Assembly (NCBI RefSeq): GCF_000429625.1
Contig: NZ_AUCF01000011.1
Location: forward strand, 150,609-214,608
DNA: 64,000 nt
Source of the DNA: Azospirillum halopraeferens DSM 3675
GTDB lineage: Bacteria; Pseudomonadota; Alphaproteobacteria; Azospirillales; Azospirillaceae
Direction: 5' to 3'
Below are positions 52,060 through 61,361 of the stretch, in pieces. Each line of letters begins with the position of its first letter. Within the stretch, counting starts at the first letter, position 1. A model generated the notes under the pieces. The model searched no databases. It was not told the origin of the DNA and saw only the letters and a list, made by a program, of their open reading frames with translations. The position numbers and the translations under genes are program-made.

Positions 52060-52469
52060 GCCGCGTCGTCCCGTCCCGATCCGGCCGCGTCCAACCGTTC
52101 GGCGACCGTGAACTCCACATGGTCGAGGTCCTCGGAGAAATCCTCGGCGAACTCGCGCATGGCGTCGTCGTCCTCGTCGCAGCGCCAGATCACGCGGACC
52201 GGCCGACCGCCGGCGGCGGCGGTCTCCAGCGCCTGGAACATGTTCATCAGCGCCTTGGCGCTGGAGCTGTTGAAGTACACCAGTTCCACGTCCAGGCGCA
52301 CCGGCACGTCCGAGGCGGCCAGCCATTCGCGCAGCGCCGTCAGCACCGGACCGAAGAACGAGGCGGAATCGTCGGGATAGGACTCCCCCGCCAGCCTCAG
52401 CACGCCCGCCGGGAAATCGAAGTCGACCAGCGGGGTCCGCCGCGTCGCGTCTATGCGCAGAGCGTCCAT
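52056..52469 (-). CDS. SiaC-like regulatory phosphoprotein (DUF1987)
   Basis: A 137-residue protein with the DUF1987/SiaC plan: GVLRLAGESYPDDSASFFGPVLTALREWL, then the anti-sigma-antagonist-like strand LDVELVYFNSSSAKALMNMFQAL. In SiaC proteins the phosphorylation site is a Thr in a YxNTSS-type string; here the corresponding string is FNSSSAK, so Ser may replace Thr. Placed between the SiaB-like kinase (7 bases upstream) and the histidine kinase (overlap). It probably toggles between the SiaA-like phosphatase and SiaB-like kinase and relays to a downstream effector. Confidence 0.85.
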   Translation of the reverse strand: MDALRIDATRRTPLVDFDFPAGVLRLAGESYPDDSASFFGPVLTALREWLAASDVPVRLDVELVYFNSSSAKALMNMFQALETAAAGGRPVRVIWRCDEDDDAMREFAEDFSEDLDHVEFTVAERLDAAGSGRDDAA

Positions 52470-52476
52470 GACGATC

Positions 52477-53028
52477 TCAGATCCGCACTTTCAGGCAGAA
52501 GAAGCTCTTCCCGTCGTCCAGCGGCGCGAAGTCGTATTCGATGGGGGCGCTGGCGCGCCGGGCGATCTCGATCAGCCCGATGGTGGCGCCGCGGCTGCCC
52601 TCGTCCGGCGCCTCGCGGAGCTGTTCGCGGTAATAGGCCTTGATCGCGTCCTTGTCCAAACCCTGCAGGAAGTCCAGCCGTTCCTTCAGGACCGGCACGT
52701 CGTCGCTGCGCAGGGTGTTGGCACAGACGATGAAGAAGGTCTTATCCTCCATCCCGATGGTGACCATGCCCGCGCTCAGCTCGATGGAGCGGCCGTCGCC
52801 GGCGGTGATCTTCTCCGCGGAGTAGCGGATGATGTTCTGCATCTGCTCGACGAAGACCGAGAAGACCCGGCGCACCGTGGGGCCGTCGGCCTCCTCCAGC
52901 GTCATCTTCTCGCGCAGCGCCTCGCCGAGGGAATAGAGGATGCCTTCGGACACGTAGCCGCTGAAGGAGAAGATGATCCCCTTGGCGTCGAGGTCCTGTT
53001 TGAAGGCGGCATACCGTTGGGCCAGCAT
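52477..53028 (-). CDS. SiaB-like kinase (DUF6272)
   Basis: A 183-residue protein matching the SiaB family: KGIIFSFSGYVSEGILYSLGEALREKM, VFVEQMQNIIRYSAEKI (N-box of the GHKL fold), and EGSRGATIGLIEIARRASAPIEYDF (lid and G-box). SiaB phosphorylates SiaC in Pseudomonas. It is first in the siaB-siaC-kinase minus-strand operon. Note that only one ATPase-type site is recognisable, as usual for this small family. Confidence 0.88.
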   Translation of the reverse strand: MLAQRYAAFKQDLDAKGIIFSFSGYVSEGILYSLGEALREKMTLEEADGPTVRRVFSVFVEQMQNIIRYSAEKITAGDGRSIELSAGMVTIGMEDKTFFIVCANTLRSDDVPVLKERLDFLQGLDKDAIKAYYREQLREAPDEGSRGATIGLIEIARRASAPIEYDFAPLDDGKSFFCLKVRI

Positions 53029-53154
53029 GGAGGAACGTCCGCTCGAACCGTGTTGGACCGCGCCGCCGGCGGGCGGCGGCGGGTATGGGATGATCCCGGC
53101 CCCGACTATCTCATCATCGGCGCGCCGCGGCCACAGGGAAGTCCCCGGCGGCGG

Positions 53155-54909
53155 TCAGCCGGCGTCGCCGGCGGCGGGCAGCCGCACCCGGAACGTGCAT
53201 CCCGCGCCGTCGGCGCTCTCGACCTCCACCGTGCCGCCGTGCAACTCCACGATCTGCTTCACCGTGTGCAGGCCGATGCCGGTGCCGATGACGCCCGCGG
53301 TGTTGCTGCCCCGGAAGAAGCGGTCGAAGACGCGGGGGATCTCGGCCGCGGGAATGCCGCAGCCGTGGTCGCGCACCGCCACCACCACCCGGTCGCCGTC
53401 ACGGCCGGCGCGCACCGCGATCCGCGGATCGCCGGCGGCGTACTTCACCGCGTTGCCGAGGATGTTGGCGAACACCAGCTCCAGCAGGTGGGCGTCGGCG
53501 TCCACCGGCAGCGGGTCGCCCTCCGTATCCAGCGTGAAGGCGTGGTCGGGGCAGGCGATGCGCTGGTGCTCCACCATGGCGTGCAGCAGTCGGGCCAGGT
53601 CGACCCGGCGGCGGTCGATCGTCAGGGACCCCGATTGCAGCCGCTCGTCCGTCAGGTAGGTTTCGATCAGGCCGGTCAGCCGCTGGACGCCGGTGCGCAC
53701 CACGGCCAGCCGGTCCAGCAGGTCCGGAGCGGCCTCCCGGGCCCGGCGCGCCATCATCTGGGCCGAGCTGTCGATGACGGCCAGGGGCGTGCGGAACTCG
53801 TGACTGACCATGGCGACGAACTGCTGCTGACGCCGGCGCGCCTCCATCTCGCGGGCCAGCGCCGTTTCCGCGCGATCCCTGGCGGCGGCCAGGGCGAGGC
53901 GGCCGGCCTCCAGCTCGGCGGTGCGCTCGGCGACGCGGTGTTCCAGCGTTCGGTTGAGCGCCAGCAGATCCTCGTACAGGCAGGCCTGGTCGAAGCCCGC
54001 GGCAATGCGCTCGCCGAACAGTCGCAGCAGCCGGTGGTCGTCCTCGCCATAGGGCTGCGGCCGCTCCAGGAGGAAGACGGTGGTCCCGTGCTCCAGCGTG
54101 CGGAAGGCCAGGATGCAGCGGTCGTGCCCGTACACGCCGCCGTCGCCGGAGAAGGCGCCGGCGACGGCGGCGGCGGCATCGGCGGACAGGACGTCGCCGA
54201 CCGGCCGGCCGATCGCCCCGGCGAAGCGGCCGGAGCCGGCCACCACCGTCGCGCGGGAGCCGCCCGGACCCGGCGTTTCGCGGCAGGCCAGCACCGCCCC
54301 GTCCGTCTGCCCGACCACGCCGGGCAGACGATCGACCATCCCCTCGATCAGGGTGCGCATGGACCGGGTGGCGAACAGCGGCGCGGCGGCGTCGAGGATG
54401 CGCTGCAATCCCTCCCGGTGGCGTTCGATGGTGACGATGTCGCGCCACGCCCGCAGCGCGCCGACCAGGGCGGTGAACAGCTTCTGCGCCGTCAGCTCGC
54501 TCTTGGCCTTGTAGTCGTTGATGTCGTAGCCGACGACCACGTCGCGCTCGGGGGCCTGGCCGGGCTGTCCGGTGCGCAGGATGATCCGCAGCCGGCGGTT
54601 GCCCAGATCCTCGCGGATGCGGCGGACGAGGCGCAGCCCGGCGTCGCTGGTCTCCATCACCACGTCGAGCAGCAGCACCGGGATGTCCGGCCGGCGGATC
54701 AGAAGCTCTTCCGCCTGCGCCGCGCTCAGCGCGCTGACCACGTCGAACGGGCGCCCCTCGAATTCGAAGTCGCGCAGCAGCACGCGGGTCATCGCGTGGA
54801 CCTGCGGGTCGTCGTCGACCACCAGGACGGTCCAGGGAGCCGCCTCCGCCCGCCCGGCCGGCTCCTCCTCCGCCTCTTCGGGTCCGAACAATGGATCGTC
54901 GAGCACCAT
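53155..54909 (-). CDS. Sensor histidine kinase with REC and DUF3369 domains
   Basis: A 584-residue cytosolic protein. An N-terminal receiver (WTVLVVDDDPQVHAM, Asp in VLLLDVVMETSDAG) is followed by a DUF3369 region (about 170-330, with RDIVTIERHREGLQRILDAA and a GAF-like part). A coiled coil, HisKA with MVSHEFRTPLAVIDSS and HATPase with NILGNAVKYA, DHGCGIP and GTGIGLHTVKQIV come next. I chose ATG 54909; ATG 54954 is possible. The receiver-first order suggests it takes phosphoryl or partner input from another kinase. It lies 126 bases upstream of the SiaB-like gene on the same strand. Confidence 0.9.
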   Translation of the reverse strand: MVLDDPLFGPEEAEEEPAGRAEAAPWTVLVVDDDPQVHAMTRVLLRDFEFEGRPFDVVSALSAAQAEELLIRRPDIPVLLLDVVMETSDAGLRLVRRIREDLGNRRLRIILRTGQPGQAPERDVVVGYDINDYKAKSELTAQKLFTALVGALRAWRDIVTIERHREGLQRILDAAAPLFATRSMRTLIEGMVDRLPGVVGQTDGAVLACRETPGPGGSRATVVAGSGRFAGAIGRPVGDVLSADAAAAVAGAFSGDGGVYGHDRCILAFRTLEHGTTVFLLERPQPYGEDDHRLLRLFGERIAAGFDQACLYEDLLALNRTLEHRVAERTAELEAGRLALAAARDRAETALAREMEARRRQQQFVAMVSHEFRTPLAVIDSSAQMMARRAREAAPDLLDRLAVVRTGVQRLTGLIETYLTDERLQSGSLTIDRRRVDLARLLHAMVEHQRIACPDHAFTLDTEGDPLPVDADAHLLELVFANILGNAVKYAAGDPRIAVRAGRDGDRVVVAVRDHGCGIPAAEIPRVFDRFFRGSNTAGVIGTGIGLHTVKQIVELHGGTVEVESADGAGCTFRVRLPAAGDAG

Positions 54910-55024
54910 ACCCCGCCGGATCGTCACGCTGAAGACGTCAATCGAGCAAACCATCCGCGACCGGCGCCGTCAAACGACGATTAGGAACCATCCGAACAGC
55001 CGTGCCGCCGCGGCCGGCGTGCCC

Positions 55025-55050
55025 GCGACGAAATGCTCGGCATTCGTCGC
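55025..55050. promoter_or_regulatory. Inverted repeat in the divergent gap
   Basis: GCGACGAAATGC and GCATTCGTCGC pair with one bulged A around a 3-base loop. It sits between the divergent kinase gene (start 54909) and the unknown gene starting at 55191, just before TTGCAA (55057-55062). It could be an operator for either direction. Confidence 0.35.
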
Positions 55051-55190
55051 AAAATGTTGCAAAAGGTCGCGTCCTGTCCATACTCCTGCGCAAAGATGTC
55101 TGACGCACCGCAGCGCGGCGCCGTAGACTTCTCCCGTCGGATCGGGCCGGCGGGACGGCGCCCGCCCCGGATCGGTGACGGGAGTTCGAC

Positions 55191-55829
55191 ATGGACATGC
55201 GGCACGGCGCCTTCGCTGAACCTTATGAGACGGTCCGCGTCTTCATCGGTCGTCTGGACCGGGCGACGATGCTGCGCCTCTACGACCACTACACCGACCG
55301 GCCGCCGGCGGACGGGGCGCTGGCCGGCCGTCTCGGCGATATCGTCCTGGACGTGCTGAACGGCCCGCGGCGTGCCCATGCGCAACGCCTGTGGATGCGG
55401 TGGCTGGAGCCGGCCATGGTGCGCGACGACGCGGCGTTGGCCGCCGACCGCCTGCCGGCGGGGCGCATCCATGCGGTCGACGCCGGCGCATGGTGGCAGG
55501 CGCTGGCGCCGCGGATGGGCGAGGATGTGGCCGTGGCGCAGGAAGTGATCGCCGGGCACGCGCGATTCGCGCCCATCGAGCGGGTGCTGGCGTCCGACGA
55601 GGCGCTGCGCTGGGCGGAGCGTCTGCGCCTGCGGTCGCTGGCGGAACTGGAGGTGCTGTCCGGCGACCCCGCCGGGACGGAGCGCCTTCTCGACGTGGTC
55701 GGCGCGGTGCGCCGCCACCTCGCCACCGGCCGACCGATGGGCCGGTGCCGTCCCGACCGCGGCGATCTCCGGCGTCTCGCCGACCTGCTGCACCACGGCG
55801 CGGGCGGGAACGGCGGGTCCGCCACCTGA
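55191..55829 (+). CDS. Hypothetical protein, first of a three-gene set
   Basis: A 212-residue soluble, mostly helical, Arg/Leu/Ala-rich protein. No family is recognised. Residues 10-75 (VRVFIGRLDRATMLRLYDHYT, then LDVLNGPRRAHAQRLWMRWLEP) suggest an alpha-helical repeat. It begins with ATG 55191 after GGGAG. Two further unknown genes follow closely (9-base gap, then a 4-base overlap), so they probably act together. Confidence 0.65.
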   Translation: MDMRHGAFAEPYETVRVFIGRLDRATMLRLYDHYTDRPPADGALAGRLGDIVLDVLNGPRRAHAQRLWMRWLEPAMVRDDAALAADRLPAGRIHAVDAGAWWQALAPRMGEDVAVAQEVIAGHARFAPIERVLASDEALRWAERLRLRSLAELEVLSGDPAGTERLLDVVGAVRRHLATGRPMGRCRPDRGDLRRLADLLHHGAGGNGGSAT

Positions 55830-55838
55830 GGTCCGGCC

Positions 55839-56417
55839 ATGTCACCCCTGGAGATGTTCGCGACGGGATTGGCGGTCATCAGCGCCGCGGCGCTGGGAGT
55901 GTCGCTGATCCTGACCACCGTGCGCACGGCGTCGCAGGCGCGCCGGCTCAGCGCGCTTCGCCAGGTCGTGCAGGCCCGCACCGACGAGATCGAGGCGATG
56001 CGGCGCCGCATCGCGGGCGTCGAGCGTCTGACCCGGACCCGGCAGGGCGAGTGCGGGGAACTGGAAACCCGGCGCGTGCGCACGGACGCCGCCACCCGCG
56101 CCGCCGCCGCCGACAAGATCGAACTGGTTCATGAACTGGGAGCGGTGCACCCCGGATACGAACGCTACCGGTGCGACCTGCGCACCGCCCCCGACTTCGC
56201 GCGCGTGGAAACCCGCCGCCTGGTCTTCGCCCGGGAGATCTGGGAGCGCCGCAACGTCGCCATCGTGCGGGCGCCCGACGCGGAGTCGGCGATGATCACG
56301 CTGAACCGGGTGTTCCCGCCGGCATCGGGCGTGCTTGCGGGCAGCCTTCGGCCCGACCCGGAGGCGGTGGCCGGCGGTCCCCGCAGCGGGGCGGATGAGG
56401 CTGCGGCCCGGCCATGA
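55839..56417 (+). CDS. Hypothetical membrane-anchored coiled-coil protein
   Basis: A 192-residue protein. One N-terminal transmembrane helix (MFATGLAVISAAALGVSLILTTV, about 6-28) precedes a coiled coil (ALRQVVQARTDEIEAMRRRIAGVERL and onward to about 98). A short globular part follows with YERYRCDLRTAPDFARVETRRLVFAREIWERRNVAIVRAPDAESAM. No family is recognised. The next gene has the same plan, and the stop overlaps its start (ATGA at 56414-56417). Confidence 0.7.
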   Translation: MSPLEMFATGLAVISAAALGVSLILTTVRTASQARRLSALRQVVQARTDEIEAMRRRIAGVERLTRTRQGECGELETRRVRTDAATRAAAADKIELVHELGAVHPGYERYRCDLRTAPDFARVETRRLVFAREIWERRNVAIVRAPDAESAMITLNRVFPPASGVLAGSLRPDPEAVAGGPRSGADEAAARP

Positions 56418-57067
56418 TCGCCCTCCTCATCTACGCCGCCGTCCTGCTGCTCGGTATCGCGGTGCTGGTGAACCGGCGCGGGGAGCGGCGGCTGGATGCG
56501 CTGGGGCGCGACATCCGGCACGAGGAGCGCGCGCTGCACGACCTGGACCGGCACATCCGGGAGGTGCGGCGGCAGGGGGCGGAGGCCGACGAGGCCCTGC
56601 GCCTGGCCGAGGTGCGGATCGCCCAGGCGCAGCGGGATCTGGAGGCGGCCGAACGCCGGCTGGCCGAAACCCGCCGGGGACCGATGGAGTGCTATTACGT
56701 CTTCGACCGGCTGGAACCGCGGCCGGGCCGCATCTGGGCGGTGCGCATCTCCCGGTCCGTCGAGGACGCGCACGGCCCCGAAACCCGCCCCGAAACCCGG
56801 CGCGCGGCAGCCGGGGGCTGGCCGCGCACTTATCTGCTGGTCGCCGGCTCCCGCAAGGAGGCCCTCGACCGCGCCTCCCTGCGGTTCTCGCGGGCCGCCG
56901 GCTGCGCGGTCGAGGACGCCGTTCCCTCTCCTTTGTTCCATCGCTCCGACGGGCGTTCCGACGGTGAGGCCGCGTCCGCATCCGCACCGCCGCGGGCCGC
57001 CGTGCCGCCGCGGGCGCCGGCGACCCGGGCTTCGCGTCCGGAACACGTCCGCACCGTCCCGCACTGA
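56414..57067 (+). CDS. Hypothetical membrane-anchored coiled-coil protein, sister of the previous gene
   Basis: A 217-residue protein. An N-terminal transmembrane helix (IALLIYAAVLLLGIAVLV), then a coiled coil to about residue 90 (LDALGRDIRHEERALHDLDRHIREV), then a globular domain (MECYYVFDRLEPRPGRIWAVRISRS, then RTYLLVAGSRKEALDRASLRFS) and a disordered Ala/Pro/Arg tail. It shares the organisation of the preceding gene and overlaps it by four bases. The two could form a hetero-oligomer at the inner membrane. Function is unknown. Confidence 0.7.
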   Translation: MIALLIYAAVLLLGIAVLVNRRGERRLDALGRDIRHEERALHDLDRHIREVRRQGAEADEALRLAEVRIAQAQRDLEAAERRLAETRRGPMECYYVFDRLEPRPGRIWAVRISRSVEDAHGPETRPETRRAAAGGWPRTYLLVAGSRKEALDRASLRFSRAAGCAVEDAVPSPLFHRSDGRSDGEAASASAPPRAAVPPRAPATRASRPEHVRTVPH

Positions 57068-57068
57068 T

Positions 57069-57326
57069 TCACGGCCGGAACAGGCGCAGGCCGGCATCCG
57101 CGGGGTCCAGGGCCGCGCGTTTGCCGCGCAGCCGGGCCAGCTTGGCCTCGGCCCTGGCGATCTTGCGGTCGAGCGTGCAGCGGCGGTTGATCGCCGCCTT
57201 CGCGTCGTCATCCAGGCGCTTCCAGGTGCGCACCTCGGGTCGGCTGCGCAGGCAGCCGCGGCAGAGGCCGGCGGCGTCGAATCTGCAGACGCCGGTGCAG
57301 GGATTGCCGGTATCGTGCTTGGCCAT
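57069..57326 (-). CDS. DUF1289 small cysteine-rich protein
   Basis: An 85-residue protein. The DUF1289 signature is NPCTGVCRFDAAGLCRGCLRSRPEVRTWKRL, with four cysteines (C10, C14, C22, C25) able to bind a metal or an Fe-S cluster. A basic helical tail follows. It sits 8 bases after the DUF2325 gene on the same strand and is convergent, 1 base apart, with the coiled-coil gene. The biochemical role of DUF1289 proteins is not established. Confidence 0.9.
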   Translation of the reverse strand: MAKHDTGNPCTGVCRFDAAGLCRGCLRSRPEVRTWKRLDDDAKAAINRRCTLDRKIARAEAKLARLRGKRAALDPADAGLRLFRP

Positions 57327-57334
57327 GGTCCGGA

Positions 57335-58522
57335 TCACGGTTGCGGGCGGGAAAGGGCGTGGGCTGATGGTGCGCCCGGCAAGCCCAGCGCGCCAAGGGC
57401 GCGGGTGAAGGTGGAGGCGCCGGCGCTGCGCAGCGGCAGGAAAGGCTTTTGCAGGCGGCGGCACATCCCCTTCACCCGCAGGCAGGCATCGTGGCTGATG
57501 CAGTCGATGGGGCAGACCACCACGTCGGCCCTCTCCACCAGACCTTCCAGGCAGCGGGTGGCCTGTTCCATCCCGCCGTCGTGATGGAGCAGGGAGCCGT
57601 TGCGCGCCTCCACCGCGGCGCGCAGGTGGGGCATCAGGGCCGGACGGCCGCCGACGTAGAGGATGGAGCGGCCGTCCAGGTCGGCCGGACCGTCGTCGGC
57701 GCGGCTGGCCGTCGCGACCGGAGCCGGCGCGTCCAGCAGGCGGCGCAACCGCTCCACCTCCGCCTCCGCCTGGCGGGCGCGGGCCCGTTCGGCGGCGACC
57801 CGGCGGCGCAGGGCGACCGCCTCGCGCTCGGCACGGGCGGCACGGCGCGGCGCGGGGGAAGCCGGGCGGCGGTCCGGCGCGGGGCGGTGGTCGGCCAGCG
57901 CCGCTTCCAGCCGCCGGATGCGCTCGTCCTTCTCCGCCAGGGCGGCGGCCAACCGTTCCGTGGCGGCGCGTTCGCTGCGCACCAGGCGGGCCTCCAGCTC
58001 GGCGCAGCGGCGTTCGGCCTCCTGCACGCTGCGCAGGCGCTGCCGGGTTTCGCCGCCCATCAGATGCGACATCATGTGCACGTCGCCGTAGGCGCGCTGG
58101 CGCACCGCCTCGGGGGCGGCGGTCAGGGTCATCACCGCCCACAGGGCGCCGGCGACGTTGCCCGACGCCACCGCCTCGTCCCAGCGCGCGGTCCAGCCCG
58201 CCGGGTCCGTCTCGCCGGCGAATCGGCGGACGGTTCCGCCGAACTTCTCGTCCAGCATCTTCTGCATCAGCTTGCCGGCCGGCCCCGGCTCCGCCGCCGC
58301 CTGCACGAAGTGGTGATGGATGTCGTAGGCGCGGGCGTCGGCGGCGACCCGCAGGTCCAGCTTGCGGCTCAGCTTCGCCATGTCGTCCCCGGTGAAGCAG
58401 GTGCCGACGATGGTGCAATGAAAACAGTGCGGAATCAGCCAGAGCGGCAGGCGGTCGCGGCGGGCGACCAGGGCCTTGCCGGCCGGCGTGTCCTTGGCGG
58501 TCTTCGCACAGCGTTCGCACAT
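57335..58522 (-). CDS. DUF2325 domain protein with coiled coil
   Basis: A 395-residue protein. The N-terminus carries two CxxC pairs (MCERC, CFHC) and a helical domain; the middle is a long coiled coil (about 165-265). The C-terminus is DUF2325 (SILYVGGRPALMPHLRAAVEARNGSLLHHDGGMEQ, then ADVVVCPIDCISHDACLRVKGMCRRLQKPFLPLRSAG). The domain is a Rossmann-like module of unknown function. An iron-box-like site lies upstream, and the Cys-rich DUF1289 gene follows; together they suggest a role in metal or Fe-S homeostasis, which is inference. Confidence 0.9.
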   Translation of the reverse strand: MCERCAKTAKDTPAGKALVARRDRLPLWLIPHCFHCTIVGTCFTGDDMAKLSRKLDLRVAADARAYDIHHHFVQAAAEPGPAGKLMQKMLDEKFGGTVRRFAGETDPAGWTARWDEAVASGNVAGALWAVMTLTAAPEAVRQRAYGDVHMMSHLMGGETRQRLRSVQEAERRCAELEARLVRSERAATERLAAALAEKDERIRRLEAALADHRPAPDRRPASPAPRRAARAEREAVALRRRVAAERARARQAEAEVERLRRLLDAPAPVATASRADDGPADLDGRSILYVGGRPALMPHLRAAVEARNGSLLHHDGGMEQATRCLEGLVERADVVVCPIDCISHDACLRVKGMCRRLQKPFLPLRSAGASTFTRALGALGLPGAPSAHALSRPQP

Positions 58523-58568
58523 GGCGGGCGCACTCCCGTTCTCGCCATTGGCCTTGGTGACTGCATTC

Positions 58569-58587
58569 GATAATGCAAATCATTCGC
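58569..58587 (-). promoter_or_regulatory. Fur-box-like site upstream of the DUF2325 gene
   Basis: GATAATGCAAATCATTCGC agrees at 15 of 19 positions with the classical Fur box GATAATGATAATCATTATC by my count. It lies 47-65 bases upstream of the DUF2325 start and 107 bases upstream of the RTX protease start on the other strand, so it could serve either. Local DNA is AT-rich. Confidence 0.5.
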
Positions 58588-58693
58588 AAGATCAAGAGGC
58601 TTTGCCGTCCCGCCCGCAGGGGGTGCCACTTTCGATTGACAGAAAGTGGTTTCCAGCCGTGACTTGACCGCTCGGATTGCGCAAGGACCGGCC

Positions 58694-61267
58694 ATGACCT
58701 TTCTCCCGCGGGACCCCCTGTTCGCTGCCCAGTGGCACCTGTTCAACACCGGCCAGCTTACCGGCGGCGATCTCACCGACGCTTATGACATCCGCGTGAC
58801 CCGGGTGTGGCCCGAGTACACGGGACGGGGGGTCCTGGTGGCGATCCAGGACAGCGGCGTCGACCCGACCCACCCCGACCTGGCAGCCAACTACCGGCCG
58901 GAGCTGTCGTGGAACGTGCTGGCCGGTAGCCGTGACGCGGCGGCGGCCGACGAACCCCACGGGACCAGCGTCGCCGGGCTGATCGCGTCGCCGCTCAACG
59001 GGGTCGGCGGGGTCGGCGTCGCCTACGATTCGACGTTCTTCATGCTGTCCGACGACACCGCGCGCTCGCCCCGCCAGGCGATCGACAGTGTGGAGCCCTT
59101 CGCCCTTGCCGCTGCACGGGTGCTGGAAGGCGGTGCCGACGTCTACAACAACAGTTGGGGGCCCATGTTCGCCCCCTTCGACCAGGCGGCGCGCCAGCAG
59201 GACTGGTGGGACATCGGCTACCGGCTGGCGGCCGAAGGGCGCGGCGGGCTCGGCACCGTCACCCTGTTCGCCGGCGGCAACGACCGCGGTCCCGGCGACC
59301 CCGGCGCCTTCAACACCAACCAGGACGGTGCCAACGGGTCCCCCTGGATGATCCAGATCGGCGCGGCGGGACACACCGGCCGCTACGCCGACTACAGCAC
59401 GCCCGGCGCCAGCCTGCTGGTGGCCGGTCCGACGGGGGCGACCCGCGGCGGGTCGGTGGTCACCACCGACATCGTGGGCCGCGCCGGCTACGACGACGGT
59501 GACTACACCGACACCTTCGGCGGCACCTCGGCGGCGGCGCCCATCTCCGCCGGCGTGGTGGCGCTGATGCTGCAGGCCAACCCGCTGCTCGGCTACCGCG
59601 ACGTCCAGGAGATCCTGGCCTACTCCGCCCGCTGGATCGATTCGGGCAACGGGGCAAGCTGGGCGACCAACGGCGCGCGCGACTGGAACGGCGGTGGCCA
59701 CATGGTCAGCCACGACTACGGATTCGGCGGCATCGACGCCCACGGGGCCGTGCGGCTCGCCGAAACCTGGACCCGGCAGAGCACCATCGCCAACCTGCAG
59801 CAGGTGCAGGGCGCGGTGCAGACCCCCTCCGCCGCGCTGTCCCCCGGCGGTGCGCTGGAGGTGACGGCGGTCTTCGCCCAGCCCCTGCGGATCGAGCAGG
59901 TGCAGGTGCACCTGCGGCTGAGCCAAACCGACCTGAGCGACCTGACGATCACCCTGATCTCCCCGCGGGGGACCGAAAGCGTGCTGACCAACCGGGCGCC
60001 GGACGTCAATGTGGCCGGCGCCCCGCTTCCCGCCGGCGCCCTGTCGTCGCTGGAGTGGACGTTCAACACCACGCTCAACTGGGGGGAGGATGCCGCCGGC
60101 CTGTGGCGGCTGCGCATTGCCAGCGCCGACGCGACGACCGGCGGCCTTCTCGGCGGCTGGTCCATCAACGCCATGGGCGGGAGCGCCGGCGCCGGCACCA
60201 CCCATGTCTACACCGACGATTACGCCCGTCTGGCGGCGGCCGATCCGGCGCGCGCGGTGCTGACCGACGCTGCCGGGCCGGCCACGGTGAACGCCGCCGC
60301 GGTCACCGGCGACACACTGATCGACCTGACGCCCGGTGCGGCCGGGTCGATCGGCGGTGCCGCCTTCACGGTGGGTGCGGGCACCACCGTGGCGACCGTC
60401 TACGCCGGTGACGGCAACGACACGCTGGTCGGCACGGGCACCGCGGAGACGCTGCACGGCGGCCGGGGCACCGACCTGCTGGTCGGCAACGGCGGCGGCG
60501 ACGTTCTGTCCGGCTGGCAGGGGAACGACGTGCTGTACGGAAACGGCGGTGCCGACGTGCTGTACGGCAACACCGGCGCCGACACCCTGTTCGGCGGGCA
60601 GGGGGACGACACCCTGTTCGGCGGCCGGGACGATGACGCCCTGTACGGCGGCCTCGGCAACGACGTGCTGTACGGCAACTGGGGCGACGACGTGCTGGAC
60701 GGCGGCGGCGGCGCCGACACGCTGGACGGCGGCATGGGGTTCGACACCCTGTACGGCGGCGCCGGCAACGACCTGCTTCTGGGCGACTTCGGCCGCGATG
60801 TGCTGTACGGCGGCACGGGGGACGACACGCTGTCCGGCGGCACCGGCAGCGACGTGCTGGCGGGCGGGCAGGGGAACGACCTGCTGGACGGCGGCGCCGA
60901 CCGCGACACGCTCTACGGCGGTCTCGGCGACGACACGCTGATCGGCGGGGCGGGCGACGACCACCTCCACGCCGGTGCCGGCGGCGCCGACGTCTTCATC
61001 TTCGGCCATGGCAGCGGCGTCGACCGCGTGTACGAGTTCGAGGTGGGGATCGACCTCCTGCGCATCACCGCAGGGGTCAACGGCACCGGCATCACCGACG
61101 CCGCCACCCTGCTGGAGACCCGGCTGACGGCGAGCGAGGACGGCTACGCCCTGATCGACCTCGGCGACACCGGCGTGCCGGCGGTCGGTCGGGTGGAGTT
61201 CAACCGGATCGAGCTGGTCGGCATCGCGCCGGACCAGCTCACCGCCGCGTCCATTGCGATGGTGTGA
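58694..61267 (+). CDS. Secreted subtilisin-like protease with P domain and RTX repeats
   Basis: An 857-residue S8 peptidase. Catalytic triad: Asp 53 (IQDSGVD), His 89 (EPHGTSVAG) and Ser 279 (FGGTSAAAP), with the oxyanion Asn in FAGGNDRG. A proprotein-convertase-type P domain follows (about 375-480, [19 protein letters not shown]). Residues about 570-770 are calcium-binding RTX nonapeptides (GGxGxDxLYGG variants), then a C-terminal targeting region. There is no N-terminal signal peptide, as expected for type I secretion; the export genes are not adjacent. The fold resembles kexin-like proteases. AAGGA precedes ATG 58694. Confidence 0.93.
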   Translation: MTFLPRDPLFAAQWHLFNTGQLTGGDLTDAYDIRVTRVWPEYTGRGVLVAIQDSGVDPTHPDLAANYRPELSWNVLAGSRDAAAADEPHGTSVAGLIASPLNGVGGVGVAYDSTFFMLSDDTARSPRQAIDSVEPFALAAARVLEGGADVYNNSWGPMFAPFDQAARQQDWWDIGYRLAAEGRGGLGTVTLFAGGNDRGPGDPGAFNTNQDGANGSPWMIQIGAAGHTGRYADYSTPGASLLVAGPTGATRGGSVVTTDIVGRAGYDDGDYTDTFGGTSAAAPISAGVVALMLQANPLLGYRDVQEILAYSARWIDSGNGASWATNGARDWNGGGHMVSHDYGFGGIDAHGAVRLAETWTRQSTIANLQQVQGAVQTPSAALSPGGALEVTAVFAQPLRIEQVQVHLRLSQTDLSDLTITLISPRGTESVLTNRAPDVNVAGAPLPAGALSSLEWTFNTTLNWGEDAAGLWRLRIASADATTGGLLGGWSINAMGGSAGAGTTHVYTDDYARLAAADPARAVLTDAAGPATVNAAAVTGDTLIDLTPGAAGSIGGAAFTVGAGTTVATVYAGDGNDTLVGTGTAETLHGGRGTDLLVGNGGGDVLSGWQGNDVLYGNGGADVLYGNTGADTLFGGQGDDTLFGGRDDDALYGGLGNDVLYGNWGDDVLDGGGGADTLDGGMGFDTLYGGAGNDLLLGDFGRDVLYGGTGDDTLSGGTGSDVLAGGQGNDLLDGGADRDTLYGGLGDDTLIGGAGDDHLHAGAGGADVFIFGHGSGVDRVYEFEVGIDLLRITAGVNGTGITDAATLLETRLTASEDGYALIDLGDTGVPAVGRVEFNRIELVGIAPDQLTAASIAMV

Positions 61268-61361
61268 TCCGCGAGGTTTCCGGCCGGGGGGCGTTGGGTT
61301 TTCCGGGGCATCCGAATGCCCCACAATGGCCGATCCATCGTTCCACCATGCCGGAGACCCC

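Noticed and set aside
60409..61000. A CRISPR-like or minisatellite array in the repeated GC-rich DNA
   Set aside because: The periodicity is 27 bases in frame and encodes GGxGxDxLxx calcium-binding nonapeptides of the RTX protease; there are no unique spacers.
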